Part shown: piece after piece, positions 7,589 to 16,945 of the stretch
How positions within the stretch are numbered: position 1 is the stretch's first letter
How the letters are laid out: every line of letters starts with the position of its first letter
Assembly: GCF_014645655.1 (NCBI RefSeq)
Contig: NZ_BMMD01000006.1
Span: 1-64,000 of the forward strand
Source: Agromyces bauzanensis
GTDB lineage: Bacteria > Actinomycetota > Actinomycetes > Actinomycetales > Microbacteriaceae
Length of the DNA stretch: 64,000 nt
Direction: 5' to 3'
Translations under genes and position numbers: made by a program
The notes under the pieces: model-generated
Told to the model about the DNA's origin: nothing
The model's input: only the letters and a program-made list of their open reading frames with translations
Databases searched by the model: none

Positions 7589-9427
7589 TCACGGAGCTGG
7601 CCCGACGGGCGGCGTTGCGGCTTCGTCTTGGGTGATCTGGTCTGGCGGAATCGCGGGATCGGGCAATCTGAGCTGTGCCTCGATGGAACTGCGGTCGGTG
7701 CGGAGCTGCTTGGCGTCGGCGCGGTTCGTCCACATGCGAAGCCGGGCGACTATGGGTAGGGCTGAGCGGAGCAGGATGAGGCCGGTGCCGAATGGGAGGG
7801 TGCGGATCGCGTCGGGCGGCATGGTCGCGATGCGGCGCACCGAGCGCTGCGCGGTGCGGGAGCCGCGGTCGCCGATGGTGGTGGAGTCGGTGGTGTCGTC
7901 GCGGTCGCCGATGAGGGTGGACAGGTCTTGAAGGTCTTTCGAGTTGGATGCTCCGCCGAGCACGATCTTCACGATTGAGGCATCCCAGATCGTGCTTGCT
8001 GCGCTATCGGACCATTTCGTGCGGGCCTGGGCGAGCGATTGCAGCACGGGCATGGTGGTGATGCCGGTCCCGCCACCTTCGGCCATCAGGTTCGGCAGCG
8101 ACGGAAGCGGGGCGAGGTTGCCGATCTCGTCCAGGGCGAGCAGCAGCGGCGGATCGAGGCGAGCGGCAGGGTTGCGGGCGGCGATCCTGCGTGCGGTCTC
8201 GATGAGGTCTTCGAGAAATGCGGCAACGAGGGATGCGGAGTTGTTCGCGCCCGCGCTGGTGGCCAGTAGGTAGAGGGTGCCATTGTTCTGCAGGAACGCC
8301 TCGGGATCGAATTGCTCGCTGTCGCTGGGAGAGACGGCGTCGAGCACGCGTGGGTCGGCGAGGGCCGCGAGTGCGAGGGAGACGCCTTGCCAGATCGAGT
8401 CGCGGGTTCGTGGGTCGGCTTCGAGCATCGCCTGCAGCGAGTCGCCCCATCCGGTTGCCGCTGCGGGGTTGGCGGTGAGAATCGCGACGGCGTCCGCGGC
8501 GGCTGTGGGGTCGAGGGTCCACCGGAATAGCTCTGCCGGGGTGCGGCGGTCGAGCGAGGCGGCGTGCAGGAGGGCTTGGAGCGCGACACGGGTCTTCGCT
8601 TCCCAGAAACCGCCGCCATCGACCCCACCTGCGGCGAGTCCGGTACCGGCGGCAAGGCCGGCGGCGCGGATCATCGCGATGAGAGGGTCGTCGCAGCCAC
8701 GGATCGGCGACCACCGCAGCCCGGCGGGCACACCGGGAGCGAGGTGCTGCGGGTCGAAGACGGCGACCGGTCCGCGCTGCCGTCGCGTGCGCAGCGTCGC
8801 CGTGAGGTTGTCGGGGCGGGTGGAGGTCGTCACGACAGGGCCAGGTGCGTCGAGGATCGCATTGATGACGATGTGCGCCCCCTTGCCGGAGCGGGGCGGG
8901 CCGATGACAAGGATCGAGTCTTCGACGGAGGCCCACACGTCAACTCCGCGGGAGCTGCCAAGGCGGTAGCCGATATCTGCTGGTTTCGCCTTGGTCAGTG
9001 AGGGGCGCAGATGGCGGCCGCGCCTCATGAGCGCGGCTCGCGACGCAGCACGGGTGACGTCGGTTTTCGTGGCGATGCCCGGCAGGCGGTACGGGTCGAC
9101 CCGCCGGTCACGGGTCGACGAATGCAGCATCCGCCAGACCAGGATGACGGCCGTCATGGCAATCGCGAGCAGCAGTGCGGCGGTGACCCAGTATGCGACC
9201 GGATGCAGGCCGGGGGCGCCGAGTGCCGTGCCGGGGTCGCCGGGGTTGAGAATGACGGCGAGGCCCGTTTCAGGGCCGCTGGTCGGCTGAGAGATGCCGG
9301 TGGCCCACGCCCCGGCGCTGCCGGCCGCGCGCAGCATGAGCGCGATCCCGGCGGCACTGATCAGGACGCCCATGCCGAGGTTCGTGAGCTCGTCGCCGAG
9401 CCCGCCTGAGGTGCGCACTGTGGTCAT
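7589..9427 (-). CDS. VirD4/TraG-type type IV coupling protein
   Basis: 612 residues from the ATG at 9427, just after the DprA stop. Two N-terminal membrane helices (residues about 15-45 and 78-100) precede an FtsK/VirD4-like ATPase: Walker A GPPRSGKGA at 176-184, then Walker B LLLALDEIGN near 430 with GGTGITTMPVLQSLAQAR downstream. Coupling proteins deliver the relaxase-DNA complex to the mating channel. The Pro-rich C-terminal tail is short. It is encoded with the VirB4-like and SCO6880 proteins and is the natural partner of the MobF relaxase at 37319-40777. Confidence 0.9.
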   Translation of the reverse strand: MTTVRTSGGLGDELTNLGMGVLISAAGIALMLRAAGSAGAWATGISQPTSGPETGLAVILNPGDPGTALGAPGLHPVAYWVTAALLLAIAMTAVILVWRMLHSSTRDRRVDPYRLPGIATKTDVTRAASRAALMRRGRHLRPSLTKAKPADIGYRLGSSRGVDVWASVEDSILVIGPPRSGKGAHIVINAILDAPGPVVTTSTRPDNLTATLRTRRQRGPVAVFDPQHLAPGVPAGLRWSPIRGCDDPLIAMIRAAGLAAGTGLAAGGVDGGGFWEAKTRVALQALLHAASLDRRTPAELFRWTLDPTAAADAVAILTANPAAATGWGDSLQAMLEADPRTRDSIWQGVSLALAALADPRVLDAVSPSDSEQFDPEAFLQNNGTLYLLATSAGANNSASLVAAFLEDLIETARRIAARNPAARLDPPLLLALDEIGNLAPLPSLPNLMAEGGGTGITTMPVLQSLAQARTKWSDSAASTIWDASIVKIVLGGASNSKDLQDLSTLIGDRDDTTDSTTIGDRGSRTAQRSVRRIATMPPDAIRTLPFGTGLILLRSALPIVARLRMWTNRADAKQLRTDRSSIEAQLRLPDPAIPPDQITQDEAATPPVGPAP

Positions 9428-9431
9428 CGGC

Positions 9432-10421
9432 TCAGCGGGAGATTCCCGCGCTGACGCGAAGGCCGCGGCGGGTGGGGGAGTAGGCGAAGGGCCGCTCGGT
9501 GGCATACCTGACGGCAGGGTCGGTCAGGGCGAGGATGTCATCGGCGTCGACGACGAGGGTAGCGACGCCGTCTTGGATCAGCCGGTGCGTGCCTGCGCTC
9601 GCGGGTGAGGTGAGTGGTCCGGGTACGGCGGCGACGGGGCGGCCGAGCGCGTGAGCGATACCGGCGACGCTCAGGGACGACGACCGTTGCCCAGCTTCGA
9701 CGACGATGGTTGCGCTGCCTAGGACCGCCACGATCCGGCCGCGCTGCAGGAACCGCCATTTCGTCGGCGCAGCTCCAGGCGGGAGTTCGCTGACGAGGAG
9801 ACTCCCGGATTCAGTGACGCGGGTGAAGAGGTCGTCGTGTCCGCTGGGGTGGGGGCGGTCGAGTCCGCCGGCGAGGACCGCGATCGTGTGTCCGGTCGCG
9901 GTGGCGGTCGCGGCGCGGATCGCAGCTGCGTCGATGCCATAGGCGCCTCCGGTCACAATCACCTTCCCCCGGCGGATCATGTCGCTGGCGAGGTCCGCGG
10001 TGATCCGATCGCCGTACGAGGTCGCCGCGCGCGAACCGACCATCGCGACTCGCCCTGCCAGCGGAGCCACAAGCGGGGCCGGGTCGCCTTTGAGCCAGAG
10101 GGCGAGCGGAGCGCTCGGGCCGAGTTGGCTCAGCTCGGCCGGCCAGGCCGCGTCCCCGGGTGTGATCATCTGCAGATCATGCTGCTCCATCCGCGCGTGG
10201 ACGCCATCGCTCTCGGCGGGGCTCAGGCGTGCGGCGAGTCGCCGGCGCCAAAGCTCGCCCTCGGCAGGGTCGATGCCAGGTGGAAGGGCGCTTCTCGACT
10301 CGAGGAGCGTGAGCGTCTCGGCCGCGCCGATGTGGGTAACGAGGGTGCCGGTGATGATGTCGGCCGGTTCGGACACCGCGGCGAGCGTCATCCTCGCTGC
10401 CCGTTCGTCGTCTGCGGTCAC
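9432..10421 (-). CDS. dprA: DprA-like DNA-processing protein
   Basis: 329 residues from a GTG at 10421, which has a strong AGGAGG site four bases upstream. The central Rossmann-like DprA domain (about 120-300) shows MVGSRAATSYGDRITADLAS, VTGGAYGIDAAAIRAATATA, GHTIAVLAGGLDRPHP, LLVSELPPGAAPTKWRFLQR and VAAVPGPLTSPASAGTHRLI. Chromosomal DprA loads RecA on incoming single strands during transformation. Here, inside a transfer operon, it probably protects or processes the strand entering a recipient. It sits four bases from the coupling-protein gene. Confidence 0.88.
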   Translation of the reverse strand: MTADDERAARMTLAAVSEPADIITGTLVTHIGAAETLTLLESRSALPPGIDPAEGELWRRRLAARLSPAESDGVHARMEQHDLQMITPGDAAWPAELSQLGPSAPLALWLKGDPAPLVAPLAGRVAMVGSRAATSYGDRITADLASDMIRRGKVIVTGGAYGIDAAAIRAATATATGHTIAVLAGGLDRPHPSGHDDLFTRVTESGSLLVSELPPGAAPTKWRFLQRGRIVAVLGSATIVVEAGQRSSSLSVAGIAHALGRPVAAVPGPLTSPASAGTHRLIQDGVATLVVDADDILALTDPAVRYATERPFAYSPTRRGLRVSAGISR

Positions 10422-10482
10422 GGCGCCTCCTCGGTGTGTCCGACAGGTGCGCCCGCCCGGCCGTTGGCGCCCAGCATCCGCA

Positions 10483-11967
10483 TCATTGGCCCGCCAACAT
10501 CCGAGCTGTCGTGTCGAATGCGGCGAGCTCATCGGGGTGCAGCTGGTGCTGCACGACGAAGCTGCGGTCCTTGACCCGCCAGAGCCCTTGCCCGGTGCCA
10601 AGCGTCGGCAGGAGTTTCTGCTCGGTGCCGGAGAGGCCGAGGGCGATCGCTGTGGCGCCGAGTTGGTCGGGTTCCTGCCGGTAGACGATGCGAGTTTCAG
10701 CGTTTGCGAGCAGGGATGATGCGAGGGCGCGCATCGCGGAGCCGGAGTCGCCGACGTTGTCGAGATCGGAGAGCTTGTGGAAGATCAGCATGTTCGCGAT
10801 GCCGAAGTGGCGCGCAAGACGCCACTGAGCGTCCATGCGGCGCAGGAGCGCCGGGTATGCCATCAGCCGCCAGGCCTCGTCGTAGATCACCCAGCGCTGC
10901 CCGCCGGCGGGGTCGGAGAGGGCGGACTCCATCCACGCCGACGAGCAGGTCATCAACACCGAGATCAGGGTCGAATTCTCGGCAACACGCGACAGATCGA
11001 GAGAGACCATCGGTAGCGACGGATCGAACCGCACCGTTGAGGGACCATCGAACAGGCCTGCGAGATCTCCGGCGACGAGGCGCCGAAGGGCGTGCCCGAC
11101 AAGGCGGCCGTCCTCGGCCAGGCGCCGCTCACGGTCATCCGTGATGCTGGGATCGAGGATGCGGTCGACGACCATCGGCAGAATCGGCACCTCGGCGCTG
11201 CGCACCGCATCGCCGAGCGCTAGGTCGATCGCGGTGTGCTCGAGCGGGGACAGCGGGCGATCCAGGACTGTCTCAGCCAAGGCGCCGATGAGTCCACGGC
11301 GGCGCGCGGCAAGTTGCGCGGCCCATTCGGCATCGGATGCCGCGGTCTGCCGGTGTCCTTCGTCGAGCGGGTTCAGCCGGTTGCGTAGGCCGTGGCCGAG
11401 GATGATCGCTTTGCCGCCAACCGCTTCGGCGACACCGGTGTGCTCGCCCTTCGGGTCACCGGGCACGTACACGCGCCGCCCGAACGGCAGGGACCGCGTG
11501 TACAGCGACTTCGCAAGCGAGGACTTGCCGGAGCCGACGATGCCGGCCAGCACGACGTTCGGGGCTGTGATCATGCCCTGCTGATAGAGCACCCAGGGGT
11601 CGTAGACGAAGGATCCGCCCGAATAGAGGTCCTGCCCGACGAACACCCCGGCCGAGCCGAGGCCGGCCTCGGCGAGGAACGGGTAGTGTCCCGCGAGCGT
11701 TGCCGACGTGTCTTGGTGCTTCGGCAGACGGAGGCGGCCCGGGGTGCGGAGCGCGGCAGGGCCGGGCTCGCCAGCGGCAGGCAAGTAGGCGGCCTGGCGC
11801 GATTCCGCGCGCTCGGCTTCAAACCGCGTGCGCCGCTCAGCTGCGACCGCTCTGCGGGCGTTCTGCTCGATCGTTGAAGCGGAGCGCTTTCGGGCACGCC
11901 GATCTCGATGAGGCTCGTCGCGTGGACTGACCAGGGGCGCGGTGTGCAGGCGCTCGTCAATGCTCAC
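10483..11967 (-). CDS. VirB4/TraC-like conjugation ATPase
   Basis: 494 residues. After a charged N-terminal coiled region (about 20-65) comes a HerA/FtsK-type ATPase: Walker A GIVGSGKSS at 142-150, GRRVYVPGDPKGEHTGVAEA, Walker B RWVIYDEAWRLM near 365-375, and IANMLIFHKLSDLDNVGDSG. It is shorter than full VirB4 proteins because in actinobacterial systems the N-terminal half is thought to be supplied by a separate SCO6880-type protein. It should power assembly or substrate translocation at the inner face of the membrane. Its start overlaps the upstream stop by four bases. Confidence 0.88.
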   Translation of the reverse strand: MSIDERLHTAPLVSPRDEPHRDRRARKRSASTIEQNARRAVAAERRTRFEAERAESRQAAYLPAAGEPGPAALRTPGRLRLPKHQDTSATLAGHYPFLAEAGLGSAGVFVGQDLYSGGSFVYDPWVLYQQGMITAPNVVLAGIVGSGKSSLAKSLYTRSLPFGRRVYVPGDPKGEHTGVAEAVGGKAIILGHGLRNRLNPLDEGHRQTAASDAEWAAQLAARRRGLIGALAETVLDRPLSPLEHTAIDLALGDAVRSAEVPILPMVVDRILDPSITDDRERRLAEDGRLVGHALRRLVAGDLAGLFDGPSTVRFDPSLPMVSLDLSRVAENSTLISVLMTCSSAWMESALSDPAGGQRWVIYDEAWRLMAYPALLRRMDAQWRLARHFGIANMLIFHKLSDLDNVGDSGSAMRALASSLLANAETRIVYRQEPDQLGATAIALGLSGTEQKLLPTLGTGQGLWRVKDRSFVVQHQLHPDELAAFDTTARMLAGQ

Positions 11968-12410
11968 AGCGCCACGGCACGATTCAGGTGCGAGGAAGGC
12001 GCAGAGGACATCGGGTTCGCCTGCCAGCGGTCCGCGACCGCTCGCGATGACCGTTCGAACGGCGTGGGAGCGTTGGGCGCTGCGGGGACGAGTTCCGGCT
12101 CGAGCCTGCCGTCGTAGCGGCGCAGTAGTGACACGTAGCCGAACGTGTTGCTGTACGTCAGCGCGTACGGCGAGCCGAACGGTTCGATCGTGTGATCGGT
12201 GCTGCCAGCGGGCACGGCGTCGTACACATACCCGTTCGCGAGCGCGGCCTCGGTGGTTGCGTCGCCGTGATCGTACGCTTGCAGGCAGTAGATCGCGGAG
12301 ATCGGCCCCTCTCGATCGATCAGGGCGAGGAGTTCCTCGGCCTCACCGCCCTGCAGGAAGACGACGCTGATCCACCGCGTCGATGGATCGTCACGTTGGT
12401 AGGCAGACAT
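11964..12410 (-). CDS. Unrecognised transfer-region protein
   Basis: 148 residues from the ATG at 12410 (an earlier ATG at 12422 adds four). The sequence is a mixed alpha/beta pattern (RWISVVFLQGGEAEELLALI, ALTYSNTFGYVSLLRR) without a recognised domain. The four-base overlap with the VirB4-like gene implies translational coupling and a role linked to that ATPase. Confidence 0.65.
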   Translation of the reverse strand: MSAYQRDDPSTRWISVVFLQGGEAEELLALIDREGPISAIYCLQAYDHGDATTEAALANGYVYDAVPAGSTDHTIEPFGSPYALTYSNTFGYVSLLRRYDGRLEPELVPAAPNAPTPFERSSRAVADRWQANPMSSAPSSHLNRAVAL

Positions 12411-12612
12411 GCTCGGCTCCAATCAGGATGCTTCGCATGGAAGGTGTGTGGAGCGTGCATGGCGTCCGATCGCTGGCATCCATCGGAAGCGACGGGCTCG
12501 CTTGCCGTGCAGAAGCCCCATTTCTGGGGGCACGATTCTCGAATCTCAGCCTGTCCGCGTCGTAGATACTGAAGCTCGGTGTTTCCAGATTGAATAGCGG
12601 AGGAGTCCCAAG

Positions 12613-12840
12613 TTGGACGCAAGGACGGAACTCGGCGTTTGGCGAGTTGTTAGCGGCATCGTGGCCTTCGGTTGCGCGATCGCAGCATTCAACCTCGAAC
12701 CGTCGGTTGGCGTCCTGGTTACGTTCCCGGGGTTCTTTGCCTCATTCATGCTCGGGATGCTTGGCTCAAAGGGTGTCGGATGGTGCGCCGCCATCCTGAA
12801 CGGGATCGCTCTCTTCATCGCGGCCTCAGGCTCGGTCTAA
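12613..12840 (+). CDS. Small two-helix membrane protein
   Basis: 75 residues from a TTG at 12613 with GGAGG about eight bases upstream. Two hydrophobic helices (about 13-30 and 33-52, possibly a third at 56-72) make up nearly the whole protein. It is on the plus strand against the transfer operon, so it is cargo or a separately controlled gene. No family recognised; the unusual start lowers confidence. Confidence 0.45.
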   Translation: MDARTELGVWRVVSGIVAFGCAIAAFNLEPSVGVLVTFPGFFASFMLGMLGSKGVGWCAAILNGIALFIAASGSV

Positions 12841-12947
12841 GCCCGCGTCTCTCCTAATCAGTGTCCCGGTGATGCACGAGGTCTGCCTTGGATGACGCGC
12901 GCGCTGATGCTTGTGTTGTATCGCCCCCCGAAGTGATTGGACGTTGA

Positions 12948-13721
12948 ATGAAGAAGATTGACGCTCTTGCAGCTGAAATTGAGAACGCTACCCAGTCAGG
13001 GGATGGGCTCGATCAGCTGGGTCGGCGACTTGTCGCTCAACATCGCGAGTACGCCGTTCACGTTCAGAACGGATCGTCGTACGAAGACATCGGTCAGTCC
13101 CATATCGAAGAGCAGATCCGGCTGTATCTGGTGTACACGTTGGACCGGTCCATGTGGGAGAAGCTCGTTACGCGGACGGAGCAGTACGCGCAGCAGGACC
13201 GCAACGCAATGGCTCCGATGTTCTCCCCGTGGGGCTACCTGAACAGTGACCTCGTGGACAATCTCGGCGAGGGTCTGGGGTGGAAGTCGGGCGGTCCTTC
13301 GAAGAATCTGAGCAACACATCCTTCCCGCAGCGGGTCGGCATGATTGTCAGTACACTCGAGGGCTTCACGCCAGCACAGCTCAAGCAGATGGAGGTCAGC
13401 CTCGGGTCCGATGAGAATGTCACTCCTCCGAAGAGTGGCGGCTGCTACGTTGCCACGGCGGTTTACGGCAGCTATGACGCACCCGAAGTTCGAGTGCTTC
13501 GACGCTGGCGTGACGACTTCCTGAAGGCGTCAGCAACGGGACGCGAGTTCGTACGGTTCTATTACGCGACTTCGCCCAAGCTTGTGTGGGCCGTGGGACA
13601 GCGAGTTTGGTTCGTCGGGCCTGCGCGCTACTTCCTGGATCGGTTCGTCCGACGGCTAGTGAGGGCCGGCTACACCGACGCGTCCCACACGGATCACAAC
13701 GAGATGCCTGGCTCGCGCTAG
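12948..13721 (+). CDS. Protein with C-terminal CFI-box domain
   Basis: 257 residues, ATG start. Residues 1-165 are a helical, mostly polar domain I do not recognise. Residues about 167-230 match the CFI-box C-terminal domain: CYVATAVYGSYDAPEVRVLR, then the downstream helix FVRFYYATSPKLVWAVGQRV. CFI-box regions occur at the C-termini of unrelated bacterial proteins and contain an invariant Cys; a processing or anchoring role has been suggested but not settled. It is cargo inserted between the VirB4-like and SCO6880 genes, transcribed against them. Confidence 0.7.
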   Translation: MKKIDALAAEIENATQSGDGLDQLGRRLVAQHREYAVHVQNGSSYEDIGQSHIEEQIRLYLVYTLDRSMWEKLVTRTEQYAQQDRNAMAPMFSPWGYLNSDLVDNLGEGLGWKSGGPSKNLSNTSFPQRVGMIVSTLEGFTPAQLKQMEVSLGSDENVTPPKSGGCYVATAVYGSYDAPEVRVLRRWRDDFLKASATGREFVRFYYATSPKLVWAVGQRVWFVGPARYFLDRFVRRLVRAGYTDASHTDHNEMPGSR

Positions 13722-13751
13722 TTCCAGTGGTGAGAGGTCTGTGGCAGTCGG

Positions 13752-15212
13752 TCAGACGCTCCGGCAGAGCGGCAGCGCCGCGGCGGTGAATGCTTGAGCC
13801 TGCTGCCCTACGAGTCGTCGGACTTCGCATGATGCCTGGATCGCCGCTTGCTCGATCGCCGCGACCGCGGCGTCGAGTTCGTCAGTGGTCGGCGCCGTCA
13901 CCGAGATGAGCCCAGTTACCCGGAGCACGCCGTGGCCGGCGGTGAGGTCTGCTTCCTGTTGCAGCACGTCTCCGTACTCCGCGGTGGCCGAGGCATCCTC
14001 GATCTGGCCGATGCGGCGGCGTTGGTGGGCATCGGAGATGAGTTCGGTCTTCTTCTTGCGGAGGTCTCGGGCAGCTTGATCGGCGCGAACGGGCAAGTAG
14101 TGGAGGGCGACTGTGCGGAGGATGCCGTTGGTGAAAACGAGCGGGGCGAGGAAGCCGGGGTAGACCTGTGAGCGCGGCCACTCGCTGATCCAGAGGACGG
14201 TGTGGAATGCGGTGTCGGTGCGGAGCCGGTCCCAGGTTTCGGTGACGGCGACGGGGCCGGCGGTGGCGAGGTCTCGCCCGACGTCCGGGTGGCGCTCGAG
14301 TTCCACGCCGACCGCCGGGTCGTAGGCGGTCCGAAGTGCGCTGGCGACTTCAGAGGCTGTGAGCCACCCGCCGACGATGAGATCGGCGGCGCGGAGTGCG
14401 CTCGAGAGAGCAGTCATCTCTTGGCGGAGGACGGCAGCCGCACCGCGCATCCCGCCACCGTTCGCCCGCACCTGCCGTGCGGCGGACTTCAGGTCGAGAG
14501 CGACGCTGATGGTGGTTGCGTGGCGTTCACCGGCGGGGCCCGCTCGTTCGATGAGGTCGCGATATGTGTTCGCGGCCCAGGAGTCATCGTCTGCACCGTG
14601 ACGTTCCCACCATTCGGCGAGGCCGGTGCCGGAGTCGGGGAGGGTGCGTTCGTTGACTTGGATGCGAGCGATGCGCCCTGAGCGGCAGGCGCCGGCGAGA
14701 ACACGTCCCCATCCCTGGACGCGGCGGTGTTGTTCGCCGGCGTCGACGAGCGCGAAAGCGGGGTGGGAGATTGCGATGATCGCGGTGAGAGTCTGCTGGT
14801 GGGGGTCTTGGATCATGACGGCGCCGGATTCGGGGTCGTGCCATTCGCGAAGGGATGCGGCATCGCCGGGCAGTGCGAGGGTGCCGACGGGCCGGGGTCG
14901 GATGATGCGGCGGCGGTACGTGAGTTGCCCGCGGGCGGCGCGCAGCATCCATTTGGTCGTGACGGGCACCCATTCGACGAGCTTGCGCCCGCCGAGCGGG
15001 ATGACGGCGGTCAGAGCAGCGGCGCCCCAGAGTGGCGACGCCCAGGCGACGCCGGATGCCCCGGCCGAGTAGAGCGCGGACACGAGCGTGAGGAGCGCGA
15101 ACGTGAGGGCGATGAGCTGCGGCGTGGAGAGGCCGAGCAGGATGCCTCGCTTCGTCAGCCTCGAGAACTGTACTGGGGCGAGCTTGTAGTCGCGGGCGGT
15201 ATCGGTGTGCAA
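13752..15212 (-). CDS. SCO6880 family conjugation protein
   Basis: 486 residues, TTG start three bases after the upstream stop. Two N-terminal membrane helices (about 27-45 and 48-68) are followed by a large cytoplasmic domain without Walker motifs. This is the SCO6880 layout seen in actinobacterial transfer clusters next to VirB4-like ATPases. It probably supplies the membrane-anchored VirB3/N-terminal-VirB4 function. The tight spacing to the VirB6-like gene supports one operon. Confidence 0.85.
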   Translation of the reverse strand: MHTDTARDYKLAPVQFSRLTKRGILLGLSTPQLIALTFALLTLVSALYSAGASGVAWASPLWGAAALTAVIPLGGRKLVEWVPVTTKWMLRAARGQLTYRRRIIRPRPVGTLALPGDAASLREWHDPESGAVMIQDPHQQTLTAIIAISHPAFALVDAGEQHRRVQGWGRVLAGACRSGRIARIQVNERTLPDSGTGLAEWWERHGADDDSWAANTYRDLIERAGPAGERHATTISVALDLKSAARQVRANGGGMRGAAAVLRQEMTALSSALRAADLIVGGWLTASEVASALRTAYDPAVGVELERHPDVGRDLATAGPVAVTETWDRLRTDTAFHTVLWISEWPRSQVYPGFLAPLVFTNGILRTVALHYLPVRADQAARDLRKKKTELISDAHQRRRIGQIEDASATAEYGDVLQQEADLTAGHGVLRVTGLISVTAPTTDELDAAVAAIEQAAIQASCEVRRLVGQQAQAFTAAALPLCRSV

Positions 15213-15214
15213 GG

Positions 15215-16603
15215 TCAGGCATCCTTTCGCGGTGGCGGCGGGGCCGCGGGTGTGCTGGGGGCTGGCGGGCGCCGGTTGGAGACTGGGCTGGGCGGCGCGG
15301 ATTCAGGTGGCAGAGGTGTGGCCGAGACATCCGCCGCACCGAACTGAGAGTCGGCGGCCTGGCCAATGTTGCTGCCGAGCTGATGGCCGGCCTTCGCGGT
15401 CGCGCCGACAACTTGGGCGCTGGCGACGGCGGCGATGCCAATCGGACCGGCGGCGGCGCCGACGCCCGCTGCTCCTGCGCCGCCGCTGGCCGCGCCAGAG
15501 CTGGAGGCTCCGGCGGAACCGCCAGCCGCCCCGCCTGAAGTACTGCCTGCTCGGGCTCCGGCGTGCCCGGCGGTTGCGCCGGTCGGCGCTTGGCCACTGC
15601 CTTGAGCGCCATTGCTATTGGTTCCGTTGCCACCACCGTCGAGGATCTTCTTCGCGTTGTCGATGCCTGGCCCGCCAGGCACCGGCACTGGGCGGTTCAA
15701 TGCCGACTTTGCCTCCTGCTCGCTGGACATGGCGTGGTACATGTCGAACCCGACGAAGTTGAGGAACTTGTACGTGATGTACGGGGCGAACGCGGCGATG
15801 AACATCAGTACGATGCCGGCGATCGGATCGCTGATCGAGGCGAGGTCGGCGTCGATCGGGGCAGCAACTTGCGCGATCGCGACGAGAAAGATCACGACGA
15901 GCACGAGCTTTGACAGCACGAGCGCCACGACGAACGCGATCCACTTGGAGATCCAGCCCTTCGTGGCATCCCAGGTCGCCCCAGCCAAGGCGATCGGGCC
16001 AAAGACGATCGCGACCAGCAGCAGCGCCTTGCGAATCAGGAGGGAGAACCACACGATCGCGGCAGCGCTGATCGCGAGTGCAGACAGGAAGATCGTGACG
16101 ATCGCGCCGACGCCAGGGGCAGCGATGTTGACCGTCGCGAGTCCGCCGGCGAGGAGGGCGATGCGGTCGCCCATGCCTTCCATGGTGTTGCCGGTTGCCT
16201 GCACGATGCCGATCGAGAGTTGGTCGGTGATCTCCAGCAGGAGGGCCGTGAGGCTAACGATCACGAACGAGCCGAGGATCGACTTGGCCAGGCCGATGCC
16301 AGCGCGGGAGAGCGCCGTCGGATCGCGGTGCACAAGTCCCGTGATCAGTTGCAGGAAGAAGAAGATCAGGGTGACGAACACTGCCACCCCGAAGAGGACG
16401 TTGAATACTCCGAGATAGCTCGGGTCGGTGACGTCGACGAGGGTGGTGGTGTCGAAGGCGGTCCAGACGGCCTCGAACATCCATGCGGCCGCGGCACCCA
16501 TAGCGGCGGCCAGCCAGTCGAATGGTGCAGTGACCAGCGAGGCGGTGCCCTCGCCGACCGCGGTGCAGACTTCGGCGATGACTGGGATGTCGCAGACGCT
16601 CAT
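15215..16603 (-). CDS. TrbL/VirB6-like mating-channel membrane protein
   Basis: 462 residues. Residues 1-300 contain about seven hydrophobic helices, including LFGVAVFVTLIFFFLQLITG, VIVSLTALLLEI and LALVLSKLVLVVIFLVAIAQ-like stretches, typical of TrbL/VirB6 channel components. Residues about 320-462 are a low-complexity Gly/Ala/Ser-rich tail ending in a Pro-rich segment, probably flexible. It should form the inner-membrane pore of the type IV apparatus together with the DUF6112 and SCO6880 proteins encoded on either side. Confidence 0.85.
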   Translation of the reverse strand: MSVCDIPVIAEVCTAVGEGTASLVTAPFDWLAAAMGAAAAWMFEAVWTAFDTTTLVDVTDPSYLGVFNVLFGVAVFVTLIFFFLQLITGLVHRDPTALSRAGIGLAKSILGSFVIVSLTALLLEITDQLSIGIVQATGNTMEGMGDRIALLAGGLATVNIAAPGVGAIVTIFLSALAISAAAIVWFSLLIRKALLLVAIVFGPIALAGATWDATKGWISKWIAFVVALVLSKLVLVVIFLVAIAQVAAPIDADLASISDPIAGIVLMFIAAFAPYITYKFLNFVGFDMYHAMSSEQEAKSALNRPVPVPGGPGIDNAKKILDGGGNGTNSNGAQGSGQAPTGATAGHAGARAGSTSGGAAGGSAGASSSGAASGGAGAAGVGAAAGPIGIAAVASAQVVGATAKAGHQLGSNIGQAADSQFGAADVSATPLPPESAPPSPVSNRRPPAPSTPAAPPPPRKDA

Positions 16604-16630
16604 CGTCCAACCCTGAATGGCGCGGCGGCC

Positions 16631-16900
16631 TCAGACGGCCTGGCCGACGTTCCAGAAGAAATTCGTCAGCGTCACCGCGGCGCCGCAGATGACCGCGGCC
16701 CCGCACGCAATCAGCACACCGGCCTTTCCGCGCGAGGCGAGATGGGGGTTGGACGAGTTCGCGCCGAATCCCCACACGATCGCCGCGACGATCAGCGCGA
16801 GGACGGCCATGATGAGGCCGATCGTCATAACGGCGCCGACGATGATGCGCAACTGGTCGATGCCGGGCAGACCGGTGCCATTGGGGTCGATGTCGATCAC
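16631..16900 (-). CDS. DUF6112 protein (first copy)
   Basis: 89 residues from a GTG at 16900, chosen because AGGAG lies six bases upstream; a longer frame to 16945 lacks a site. Two hydrophobic helices (about 18-42 and 58-80) separated by a short basic loop give a pilin-like VirB2/TrbC topology. DUF6112 proteins accompany SCO6880 in actinobacterial clusters. A paralogue lies at 18478-18744, so the element encodes two. Confidence 0.8.
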   Translation of the reverse strand: MIDIDPNGTGLPGIDQLRIIVGAVMTIGLIMAVLALIVAAIVWGFGANSSNPHLASRGKAGVLIACGAAVICGAAVTLTNFFWNVGQAV

Positions 16901-16945
16901 GGTGGGCTCCTCAGTCGTAGGAAGGGTCGACTGAGAGGTGAGCAA

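Noticed and set aside
6576-7931. Long plus-strand frame (451 codons) over the ssb and lipoprotein region
   Set aside because: It is antisense to SSB, the lipoprotein and the coupling protein, all with recognisable domains; the frame is a by-product of high GC.
15340-15660. Gly/Ala-rich tail of the TrbL-like protein considered as a separate gene
   Set aside because: It is continuous in frame with the membrane domain and typical of the family.
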